From: Aquihabitans sp. G128
GTDB taxonomy: Bacteria; Actinomycetota; Acidimicrobiia; Acidimicrobiales; Iamiaceae
NCBI RefSeq assembly: GCF_019048865.1
Contig: NZ_CP077604.1
Span: 4,402,001-4,466,000 of the forward strand
Reading direction: 5' to 3'
DNA length: 64,000 nt
Shown one piece after another: positions 9,827 through 19,112 of this stretch. The first letter of the stretch is position 1. Every line of letters begins with the position of its first letter. The notes beneath the pieces are model-generated. The model was not told the origin of the DNA. It did no database searches and saw nothing but the letters and a program-made list of their open reading frames with translations. The position numbers and the translations under genes are program-made.

Positions 9827-10879
9827 GTGACCCAAGGACGAGCGATCGTGATCGGTGCCACCGGCCAGATCGGACGGGCCACCGTCGACGCCCTGGCCGC
9901 CGCCGACTGAGCCGTGACCGCGGTGCACCGCGGCACCCTGGCCGAGCCGCCACCGACCTGGGCCGAGCACGGCGTCACCGAACGCCGGGTCGACCGAGCC
10001 AGCGACGACCTCGACGGCCTGCTCGCCGAGGGCGCCGACCTGGTGGTCGACGCCATCGCCTACGACGAGGCCGACGCCCGCCGCCTCCTCGCCCACGCCG
10101 ACGACCTCGGCCACCTCGTCGTCATCTCGTCGGCCTCGGTCTACGCCGACGCCCGGGGCCGCACGCTCGACGAGGCCACCGGCGTCGACGACTTCCCCGA
10201 CTTCGTCGGCCCCATCCCCGAGACCGCCGCCACCATCGCGCCGGGCCCCGCCAGCTACAGCACCAGGAAGCGCCTGCTGGAGGACGAGCTGCTGGGCCAG
10301 GACGCCGTGCCGGTCACGGTGCTGCGGCCCTGCGCCATCCACGGCCCCGGCTCCACCAGCCCCCGGGAGCTCTGGCCCCTGCTGCGGGCCCGGTCCAAGC
10401 GGCCGAGCCTCCCGCTCGCCTTCGGCGGCGAGAGCACGTTCCACACCACCAGCGCCACCAACCTGGCCGAGCTGATCCGCACGGTGGCCGAGCAGCCCGG
10501 CACCCGCACGCTCAACCACGGCGACCCGTTCCCCCACACCGTCGCCGAGATCGCCCAGGTCGTGGCGGCCACCGTCGGCCACACCTTCGAGCTGGTCCCG
10601 TTCGACGGCCCGTCGCCGGGCGAGGGCGTCGGCGACAGCCCCTGGGCCGTGCCCAAGCCGTTCACCGTGGCCATGGACGCCGCCACCGCGCTGGGCTACC
10701 GGCCGGTCACCAGCTACGCCGCCGCGGCGGTCGACACGTGCCGCTGGCTCGAGGAGCAGCTCGACGCCGTCGACCGGTGGGAGGACGCCTTCCCGAAGCT
10801 CCCGCAGTCCTACGGGCCGCACTTCTTCGCCGCCGACGCCGAGGACGCCTGGCTGGCCGAGCACCACCCGCACACCTGA
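9827..10879 (+). pseudogene. NAD(P)-dependent epimerase/dehydratase interrupted by an in-frame TGA
   Basis: Extended-SDR nucleotide-sugar-epimerase-like protein. Reading from GTG 9827 gives the Rossmann motif VIGATGQIGRATVDAL, but codon 28 is TGA (9908-9910). The same frame then continues without a break to 10879 with VVDAIAYDEADARRLL, SSASVYADA (the SDR Ser), YSTRKRLLEDEL (the YxxxK pair) and a substrate domain. TGG to TGA is a single-base change, so sequencing error or a fresh nonsense mutation are both possible. A GTG at 9914 could only give a protein lacking the glycine-rich motif. CAGACT lies six nt before GTG 9827. Confidence 0.75.
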
Positions 10880-10968
10880 GCCGGCGAAGGCGCACGCGCC
10901 GCACCCGGACCCTCGGTACGATCCGCACCGCTCCGCACCCGGGGCGGCGAACGGTGAAGAGGAACCCC

Positions 10969-12496
10969 ATGGCACTGGTGTCACCCCCCGATGCGGCCTT
11001 CCTGCTCTCGGAGTCCCGGGCCACGCCGATGCACGTGGGCGGCCTCCAGGTCTTCGAGCTGCCCGAGGGCGTCGGCCCCGACTGGCTCCGCGAGCAGTAC
11101 GAGCGCATGCTCACCCACGACGACGTCTCGCCGCTGTTCCGCAAGCGCCCCTACCGGTCGCTGCGCACCGGTGGCCAGTGGGCGTGGCGCGACGACGAGC
11201 AGCTCGACCTCGAGTACCACGTCCGCCACTCGGCGCTGCCCGAGCCCGGCCGGGTCCGCGAGCTGCTCGCCCTCGGCTCGCGCATGCACGGCTCGCTGCT
11301 CGACCGCCAGCGCCCGCTCTGGGAGCTGGTGCTGATCGAGGGCCTGGAGGGCAACCGCTTCGCGGTCTACACCAAGGTGCACCACGCCATGGTCGACGGG
11401 GTGGCCGCCCTGCGGCTGCTCGAGCGGTCGCTGACCACCGATCCCAACGCCGAGGTCGACCCGCCGTGGGAGTACCGGCCCCGCCGCCGCGAGGCCGAGG
11501 ACGGCACCGCCCACAACCCCGTCGACACCGCGGTGGAGACCGCGCTCGAGGTGGTGCGGGGCGGCCTCGACCTGGTGTCGCTGGCCCCCAGCCTCCTGCG
11601 GTCGGCCCGCCTGGCCATGGACGAGGAGCTGGCGGCGTTCCCGTTCAAGGCCCCGCCCACCATGCTCAACGTGCACATCACCGGGGCCCGCCGCTTCGCC
11701 GCCCAGAGCTGGAGCTTCAGCCGGGTCCGGGCCGCGGCCAAGGCCGCCGGCGCCACGGTCAACGACCTCGTGCTGGCCATGTGCTCGGGCGCCCTGCGCC
11801 GCTACCTCCTCGAGCACGACGGCCTGCCGGAGGAGTCGCTCACCGCCATGGTCCCGGTGTCGCTCCGCCTGGACGACAGCGACGCCGGCAACGCCGTCGG
11901 CGCGGTGCTCACCTCGCTGGCCACCAACGCCGAGGACCCGGGCCAGCGCCTTGCGCAGATCCGCGAGTCCATGGGCATCGCCAAGGACTCGCTGCGCGGC
12001 CTGACCCCGCTCCAGATGCTGGCCGTGAGCGCCGCCAACATGGCGCCGTCGCCCATCGTCTCGATGCTCGGCGGCGGCGAGGGCTGGCGGCCCCCGTTCA
12101 ACATCACCATCTCGAACGTGCCGGGCCCCCGCGAGCCGCTCTACCTGAACGGCGCCCGCCTGCAGGGCGTGTACCCGATGTCGATCCCGTACCACGGGCA
12201 GGCGCTCAACATCACGATCACCAGCTACGTGGACCACCTCGAAGTTCGGCCTCACCGGCTGCCGCCGTCGGGTCCCGCACCTCCAGCGCCTGCTGGTCCA
12301 CCTCGAGGAGTCCCTGGCCGAGCTGGAGCGGGCCGTCGGCACCGGCGGCGACGCCCACCCCCAGCTCATCGACGCCGCCATCACCGCGGCCGACCCCAAG
12401 GGCACCGTCGCCGAGTCCGGCGGTCGCACGGTCGCTCGCAAGGCCGCGCCCCGCAAGCGAGCCCCCGCCAAGAAGGCGGCCCGCAAGGCGCCCTAG
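10969..12496 (+). CDS. Wax ester synthase/diacylglycerol acyltransferase (WS/DGAT), frameshifted
   Basis: Acyl-CoA-dependent acyltransferase making storage triacylglycerol or wax esters. It opens MALVSPPDAAFLLSES, holds the catalytic HHAMVDG motif near residue 140, and the family's VPVSLR and NITISNVPGP motifs. After YVDHLE (12240) the frame changes. One extra A at 12241-12244 explains it, because the next frame continues FGLTGCRRRVPHLQ to a TAG at 12494. The C-terminal tail is rich in Lys, Arg, Ala and Pro (RKAAPRKRAPAKKAARKAP). The stop overlaps the convergent acyl-CoA dehydrogenase stop. GGAAC upstream of ATG is a weak ribosome site. Confidence 0.85.
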
Positions 12497-13725
12497 ATCG
12501 GCAGGTCGCCGGTGGCGGTGCGGGTGGAGCCGTGGTCGCGGTACGCAGCGATGGTGCGCTGGGCGATGCGCATCTGGTGGACCTCGTCGGCGCCGTCGGC
12601 GAAGCGGGCCCAGCGGGCGTGCTGGTACATGTGGGCCAGCGGGGTGTCGGTGCTGTAGCCGAGGGCGCCGTGGACCTGGATCGAGCGGTCGATCACCCGG
12701 CCCAGCATGTTGGCCACGAAGTGCTTGGCCATCGACACCTCGCTCTTGAAGTCGAGGCCGTTGTCGATCCGGTAGGCGGCGTGCAGCACCATGAGCTTGG
12801 CCTGGTACAGCTCCATGGTGGAGTCGGCGATCATCCACTGGATGCCCTGCTTCTCGGCCAGCAGGGAGCCGTGGGCGAACCGGTTGAGCGAGCGGTCGAC
12901 CATCATGTCGAGCGCGGTCTCGGCCTGGGCGATCCAGCGCATGCAGTGCGCCAGGCGGGCCGGGCCCAGCCGGCTCTGGCCCAGCAGGTGGCCCTCGCCG
13001 CGCCCGCCGAGCATCTGGCTGTTCGCCACCCGCAGGTCCTCGATGACGATCTCGGAGTGGCCGCTGCCGCCGTGCATGGTCTCCACCTCGCGCACCCGGT
13101 TCCAGCCCTCCGACGGGATGTCGACGATGAACGCGGTGTTGGCCGCCTGGGGCAGGTCGGGCGAGTCCTCGGTGCGGCAGATGAGGATGGCGAACTTCGC
13201 TCGCTGGGCGTTGGAGATGAACCACTTGTGGCCGTTGATCACCCACTCGTCGCCGTCCTGGACGGCGGTGGTCTGGATGAGCGTGGGGTCAGATCCCGCC
13301 ACCTCGGGCTCGGTCATGGCGAAGCAGCTCATGGCCGTGCCCTCGCACAGCGGCCGGAGGTACCGCTCCTTCTGCTCGTCGGTGGCCCACTTCAGCAGCG
13401 TGTGCATGTTGCCCTCGTCGGGCGCCATGCAGTTGAAGACGAAGGGGCCGTAGTAGGCCTTGGCCGCCTCGGCCTGGACCATGGCCAGCTCCACGTGGCC
13501 CAGGCCCATGCCGCCCCACTCCTCGGGCATGTGGGGGAGCCAGATGCCGGCCTCCTGCGCCTTGGTGCGCATGCCGATCAGCTTGACGAGGTACTCGTGG
13601 CGGTCGTCGAGGTGGTCGGGGTCGGTGAGCTCGGCCTCGGTGGGCTTGATCACCTCGTCGACGAACGTCCGGATGCGCAGGCGCAGGGCGTCGAGCTCGG
13701 GCGTGAGGGTGAAGTCGATGGTCAC
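12493..13725 (-). CDS. Acyl-CoA dehydrogenase family protein (410 aa)
   Basis: FAD enzyme that oxidises acyl-CoA. PHMPEEWGGMGLGHVELA, CFAMTEPEVAGSDP and WVINGHKWFISNA are FAD and substrate-binding motifs, and HGALGYSTDTPLAHMY with DGADEVHQMRI is the C-terminal signature of the ACAD10/11 and FadE2-like branch, in which the base replaces the classical YEGT Glu. GTG 13725 is placed by the promoter: TTGACA and TACGAT lie just upstream, leaving an almost leaderless message. The gene shares a CTAG stop with the convergent WS/DGAT gene; both act on acyl-CoA. Confidence 0.9.
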   Translation of the reverse strand: MTIDFTLTPELDALRLRIRTFVDEVIKPTEAELTDPDHLDDRHEYLVKLIGMRTKAQEAGIWLPHMPEEWGGMGLGHVELAMVQAEAAKAYYGPFVFNCMAPDEGNMHTLLKWATDEQKERYLRPLCEGTAMSCFAMTEPEVAGSDPTLIQTTAVQDGDEWVINGHKWFISNAQRAKFAILICRTEDSPDLPQAANTAFIVDIPSEGWNRVREVETMHGGSGHSEIVIEDLRVANSQMLGGRGEGHLLGQSRLGPARLAHCMRWIAQAETALDMMVDRSLNRFAHGSLLAEKQGIQWMIADSTMELYQAKLMVLHAAYRIDNGLDFKSEVSMAKHFVANMLGRVIDRSIQVHGALGYSTDTPLAHMYQHARWARFADGADEVHQMRIAQRTIAAYRDHGSTRTATGDLPI

Positions 13726-13733
13726 GGCGCCGC

Positions 13734-13761
13734 ATCGTAATGCGAGCGCATTAGCTGTCAA
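13734..13761 (-). promoter_or_regulatory. Promoter and palindromic operator of the acyl-CoA dehydrogenase gene
   Basis: On the minus strand TTGACA (13761-13756) and TACGAT (13739-13734 or adjacent) are spaced 16 bp. Between and overlapping them lies TAATGCGAGCGCATTA (13738-13753), with two perfect 7-bp arms around AG. A repressor bound there would block RNA polymerase. A TetR-type fatty-acid regulator is a guess. Only 8 nt separate the -10 box from the GTG. Confidence 0.65.
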
Positions 13762-13871
13762 GGCGGACCAGGGGGGCCCGCCGATCGCCCGAACGCAGGC
13801 AGGAGGGCGCGGGAGCGGTCGGGAACCCACCCCTAAGGTTCCGCGTCGGGCGAGGTCAGGAGGGCATGCGC

Positions 13872-16800
13872 ATGAAGCAACAGATCCTCCCGTCGCTGCC
13901 GCCTGCGGTGGGGCGCGGTGCCGAGTTCGCGGCGATCGTCGACCTGCTCCACGGGGCGTCGCGCGCTCGGCCCACCTGCGTGGTGGTCGAAGGCCCGCGT
14001 GGTGCCGGTCGGACCCGCTTCCTCGCGGCGGTGGCCGAGCGGCTGGCCGCCCTCGGCGTCGCCGCGCTCGTGGTGGACGACCTCCACCGCCCGGGCGCCG
14101 CCGATCCGAGCGGCCTGGCCGACCCGGCGGCGCTCGACCCGGCCATCGGCAGCGTGGTGGTCTCGCTGCCGTCGGGCGCGCCGCACCCGGCGGCGCTCCA
14201 CCGCCTGGCCGACGCCGGTTGGGACCTGCGGCGGCTGGTCCTGCCCCCGCTGGCGGTGGGCGACGTGGCCCTGCGCCTCGGCCGCGACCGGGCCGACGCC
14301 CAGGTGGAGGCGGTCCACCGGGCCTCGGGCGGCAACCCGGCGGTCCTCGCCGCCCACGGCGCGCCGAACGGGGTGGCGCCCTCGGGCGAGGGCCGCGCCG
14401 CCCTCGCCGCGCTGGCCCGGACCTGGCGGGCCGACCTCGCCGCCTCCGCCGACCCCCGGGTCGCGCTGGTCTGGCGGGCCGCAGCGGTCGCCGGGCCCCG
14501 GTTCGACCTGGAGGTGGCGGCCGCCGCCGCCGAGCTCGACCTCGCCGCCACCGCCCGGGCGCTCGACGTGCTCGTGGCCGCCGGCCACGTCGTCCCCGCC
14601 GACGGCGTGCCCCGGTTCGCCCACGCCCAGCCGGTGCTGGCCGAGGTCCTGCTCGACGACGTCGACCCGGCCTGGCGGCGGGCGGCGCACGCCCGCGTGG
14701 CGGAGGTGCTGGCCGCGGCCCACGCCTCGGGCCCGGTCCTCGTGCGCCACCTCGTGGGGCGGAGCGAGGCGGGAGACGAGGGCGCCATCCGCGAGGTGCA
14801 GGCTCAGCTCGACGCCCTCGGCGAGCCGGACGGCACCCGCGCCCGGGCCGGCTCCCCCTCCTGCGGGGCCTGGTGGCGCTGCTCCCGCCGACGGACGGCC
14901 GGTGGGCGGGTGCGCAGCGGGCGCTGGCTGTGGCCTGCGCCGCCGACGGCGACCTGTTCGGGTGGCGGGCCACCATGGCCGGCCTGGAGGCGGCCGGGCT
15001 CGCCGCTCCCGCCGAGGTGGCGGCGCTGGCCGAGGTCGAGCTGCTCAGCGGTGACCTCGAGGGCACCCAAGCCCGGTTGGCCGGGGCCCTCGCCGTCGCC
15101 CGTGAGCCCGGCGCACGGGCGTTGCTGCTCGCAACGCAGACCGCGTGCGCGCTCTACCTCGGCCGCACGTTCGACGAGGCCCGGGACACCGCCGAGGAAG
15201 CGATCGGTGCCCTCGACGCCGACGCACCGGTCGGGGTGCGCGTGGCCGTCGCCGGCGCAGCGGCGTGGGCGGCCGCCATGGCCGGCGCCAAGGACCAGGG
15301 CGAGGTGCTGGCCGAGGCGCTGGCGCGCTTCGACGCCGCCACCGACGACGAGCTGGCCACCGCCGTGCTCGGCGCCCACCTCGTGGCCCAGGCCGCCCTG
15401 TCCGGCCAGCAGCTGGAGCGGGCCGAGCGGGTGGCCCTGCGCCTCCGGTCCATCGCCGGGACCAGCGGCCAGGCCCACCTGCTGGCCTACCTCGACATCA
15501 CCGTGGCCCGCAGCCACCTGTTCCAGGGCCGGCTCGACGAGGCGTCGTCGCGGTTGACGTCGGTCATCGAGCGGCTCCGCCTCGGCGACGGCGGCCTGCA
15601 CCTGGCCTTCGCCCGCGCCACGCTGGCCTACGTCGACGCCCTGCAGGGCGACCACGACGCCGCTCGGCGGGCGGTGGCCGAGGTGTTCGCCCTGCTGCTG
15701 GAGGAGCGAGGCTCGCTGCTGCGGAGCGGATCGCTGATCTTCGCGGCCCACACCCTGGCCAACGTCGGGGCCACGGCGCGCGCCGCCGACGCGATGCTCG
15801 AGGGCGGTGGCGGGCCGGGCCTCCAGCAGCTGCCGGCGGTCGACCGGGCCTACGGCTACGAGATCCTGGCGGCCGCCGCCGTCGAGGCCGGCGAGCTGGG
15901 TCTGGCCCGGCGCTGGGTCGACGCCGCCCAGGCGTCGGCGTCGGGCCTCATGTCCACCGCGGCGGCCGAGCGGGCCGCCGCTGCGCTGGCCGTCGCCGAG
16001 GGCGACCACCGCAGCGCCCAGCAGGCCGCCCGCCGCGCCCGAGACGCGTCGGAGACCGCCGGCGGCCGGTTGGAGGAGGCGCGGGCCCGCCTGCTCGAGG
16101 GCCTGGCCCGCTCGGCCGGCGGTGAGCGGGACCCCGCCGTGGTCGAGCTGCTGTGGGTGCACCGGACCTGCGCCGAGCTGGGGGCCTCGACGGTGGGTGC
16201 GGTGGCCAGCCGCCAGCTGCGTCGCCTCGGCCGGCGAGCACCGGCCGCCGTCGACGGCAGGGGCCTGAGCGACCGGGAGGCCGAGGTCGGCGCGCTCATC
16301 GCATCGGGCTTGACCAACCGGGAGATCGCCGCCTCGCTGTTCATCAGCGAGCGCACCGTCGAGTCCCATGCCGCCAAGGTGCTGGCCAAGCTGGGCGTGC
16401 GGACCCGCTCGGCGGTCGCCGCCGTGCTCGCCGGGGGCCCGGTGCTCGACCTCGACGAGCCCGTCGCGGCCGTGCCGGAGCCGGCCGCCGTGCTGCAGCC
16501 GCTCGCGCTCGACGGGCCGTCCGGCGACGAAGCGACGGTGGCCACCACGCTGGTGCGCCGCCGCGCCGCCATGGCCCAGCGGGTCGAAGCCGACGGACCG
16601 ACCGACGCGATCGCCGCGGAGCGGGCCGCGGTGGCGGGCGCGGGCGACCCCGAGGCCGTGGCGGCGACGGCCGCCGCAGCCCGCCGGGCCGAGGAACGGG
16701 GCGCGGCGCACGAGGCGGCGGGGTGGTGGGAGGTGGCGGCCGGCCTGCTGGCCGACGCCACCCCCGACCGTCGTGCCGAGGTCCTGGCGGCGTGGGCCGA

Positions 16801-18334
16801 CGCCCTCGAGCGGGCGGGAGCCGCCGCTGAGGCCCAGCGCGTGGTCGACGAGCTCGTCGAGCTCGTCCCGAGCGGGGACGACCTCGGCGCCACCCGGGCC
16901 CGGGAGCGGGCCGACCGGCTGGCCCACCAGCGCGGCACGCCCTTGGCCGCGGCCGAGACCGTCGGGGCCCGGGCCCGTCGGCGGCGCGCCTTCCTCGACC
17001 CCGCGCCGCTCCCGGCGCTCGACGCCGACGACCGTGTCGCCCTCGATCGCCCCGACGGCCTCGACCCGCTCAGCCGGTGCTTCGTGGCCCTCACCGCCCG
17101 CCGCGTCGAGGGACGGAGCCCGGTCGCCCACCCGTCGCTCGACCCGGTCCTGGCCGAGCTCGGCCTCGTCCCGGGGTCGAGCGCCGCCACGGGCCCGACC
17201 TCCTCCGACGGGCTCGACCTCGGGGAGCGGGCCGAGGCCCTGGCGCTGGCGGCTTGGTGGGGCTTCCTCGAGGGACGGGCCGAGGTCACCGATGCCGCGC
17301 TGCGCGCCCTGCTGGGCGGGGACCTCCCGCCGGAGGCGGCGCCCTGGGCGCTGCCGGCCCGGCTGACCCGGGTGCTGCACCTGGTCTGCACCGGCCTGGT
17401 GCCGGTGGCGGCGACCGAGGCATCGTCGCTGCTGGCCGAGGCCCGCACCGCCACCGACCCGCTGCCCCGCCTGCTCGGCGTGGCCGGTGCGTGCATGGTG
17501 GCGGGCGTGGTCGACGACCTCGGGCCGGCGGGGGCCCTGGCCGACGAGGTGGAGCTGCTCGCCGAGGCGGTGGCGCCGTCGCCGTGGCGGGCCTGGGCGC
17601 TGGCCCAGGCGGCCAGCGGGCACGTCGTGGCCGGCCGGTTCGACCGAGCCATCCAGGCGCTCGTCGCCGGCGCCGGCGGGCCCCGGCTCCCGCTGCTCAT
17701 GGGCCCGGACCGGTCCTACGCCTTCGAGCTGCTCGTGCACGCCCACCTGGCGGGCGGGGATCGGGCCGGCGCCGTCGCCGCCGCGACCTGCGCCGACGAG
17801 GTCTGCACCGACCTGGGCTCCGTCCACGACCGCCGCCGCCGGAGCGCCATCGCACTGGACGCCGGCGACCACGCCGCCGTGCTCGCCCTGCTGGCCCCCT
17901 TCGAGGCCGACGCCGCCGCCACCCCGCTCGACCAGATCATGACCGGGCGCCTGCTGGCCTCGGCCCGGGCCCAGACCGGCGACCTCGAGGGTGCCGGCGA
18001 CGAGCTGGCCCGGGTGGAGCGCCTCGCCTACGCGATGGGTGCGGACTACGAGGGCTCCCGCATGGCCCGGGAGCTGCGCACGCTCGGCCGTCGACCGCAC
18101 CGCCCGGCCCAGCCCGATCGGCGCGTGCCGGGGCTGACCTCCCGCCAGACCCAGGTGGCCCACCTGGTGGCGGCGGGCCGGACGAACCGGGAGATCGCCG
18201 GGGTCCTCTCGCTGTCGGAGAAGACGGTGGAGGGCCACGTGTCGAGCATCCTCCAGCGCCTCGACGTGCGGTCCCGGGTGGCCGTCGGCGCCGCCGTGCG
18301 GGCCGCCGAGCCGCACCCCGACGATCTGCGCTGA
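13872..18334 (+). CDS. Giant LAL-type LuxR regulator with two LuxR HTH domains, frameshifted
   Basis: About 1487 codons. The N-terminus has a Walker A-like GPRGAGRT (Lys replaced by Arg) and a Walker B-like AALVVDDLHRP, as in LAL/MalT ATPases, followed by long Ala-rich helical repeats (TPR-like). A LuxR HTH (LSDREAEVGALIASGLTNRE..., nt about 16264-16435) sits in the middle. More helical repeats follow, and a second LuxR HTH (LTSRQTQVAHLVAAGRTNRE..., nt about 18136-18300) ends the protein. The frame changes once near 14840-14856, where one base seems missing. ATG 13872 is chosen because AGGAGG sits at a proper distance. It may be a cytoplasmic signal-integrating activator whose targets are unknown. 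Confidence 0.8.
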
Positions 18335-18351
18335 GCCGCCTGCGGCTCAGC
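18330..18351 (+). terminator. Hairpin overlapping the stop codon of the LAL regulator
   Basis: Perfect 10-bp arms GCTGAGCCGC / GCGGCTCAGC around CT. The TGA stop (18332-18334) lies within the first arm, and GATCTGCG is repeated directly on both sides. No T tract. Confidence 0.55.
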
Positions 18352-18480
18352 GATCTGCGTGGTTCCGTGGTTCCCCCCCTTTCCCGAGGCAGGGCCCGGC
18401 CCGCACGATGCAGCGAGGCGGGGGCGCGGCCGCGCCCCGGCCTCCGCCTCCCCGGAGGCACGAGCCCAAACGGAGCACCC

Positions 18481-19005
18481 ATGAACCCCACGTCCCGTCG
18501 CCTCGGCGCCATCGTCCTGTCCGCCTCGCTGCTGTTCGCGGCCGCCGCGTGCAGCTCCGACTCCTCGGACGGCGCCGACAAGCCCACGACCACCGCGGCC
18601 AAGGCCACCGACGACACCACCGCGACCGACGACACCACGGCGACCACGGCCGGCGGCGGCGAGGCCGATGCCGGCACCTGCGTCGAGGACAGCAACGAGC
18701 TCTCCGGCAGCTCGACGGTGGTCTGGAAGGACGGCGACCCCGTGGCCGACAAGACGATGACCTTCACCGACGACGGCTCGCTCGACCCGGGCAACCTCGA
18801 CGTGGCCGTCGGCGAGCAGTTCTTCGTGGCCAGCCCGGCCGGTTCGGACCTGCGCTCGGTCAAGATCGGCTGCGCCGGCGGCCAGACGGTCCCCGGGGGC
18901 ATCACCGCCGGCTTCGTGATCAACGCCGCCGGCACGTACACGATCACCGACGAGGCCGCCGACGGCTACGCCGGCGCCGACGTCGGCACGGTCACCGTCA
19001 AGTAG
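18481..19005 (+). CDS. Lipoprotein with plastocyanin-like C-terminal domain (174 aa)
   Basis: Signal peptide ending in the lipobox FAAAAC, then a Thr/Ala/Asp-rich linker (KPTTTAAKATDDTTATDD) of about 35 residues, then a beta-sandwich-like domain of 100 residues containing GNLDVAVGEQFFV, GCAGGQTVPGG and TYTITDEAADGYAGADVGTVTVK. The domain pattern resembles small cupredoxin-like proteins, but no convincing copper-ligand set is visible. Likely anchored outside the membrane. GGAGC precedes the ATG by 5 nt. Confidence 0.65.
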   Translation: MNPTSRRLGAIVLSASLLFAAAACSSDSSDGADKPTTTAAKATDDTTATDDTTATTAGGGEADAGTCVEDSNELSGSSTVVWKDGDPVADKTMTFTDDGSLDPGNLDVAVGEQFFVASPAGSDLRSVKIGCAGGQTVPGGITAGFVINAAGTYTITDEAADGYAGADVGTVTVK

Positions 19006-19053
19006 CCGGCGGTCACCCTTCGTCGGGCCCCACTCCCCCGTGGGCTCGGCCGG

Positions 19054-19085
19054 GGCCGGTCGGCGACCCGAGTCGCCGACCGGCC
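19054..19085. terminator. Bidirectional hairpin between convergent lipoprotein genes
   Basis: Perfect 14-bp arms GGCCGGTCGGCGAC / GTCGCCGACCGGCC with loop CCGA. It lies between the stops at 19005 and 19113. Confidence 0.7.
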
Positions 19086-19112
19086 ACCACCACCCCAGGT
19101 GGACGCAGACGG

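Noticed and set aside
14804..18316. Minus-strand open frame of about 1170 codons opposite the LAL regulator
   Set aside because: It is a mirror of a real gene in high-GC DNA. Its product is a low-complexity Gly/Arg/Gln/Val mix with no domain, and the plus strand shows clear HTH domains.
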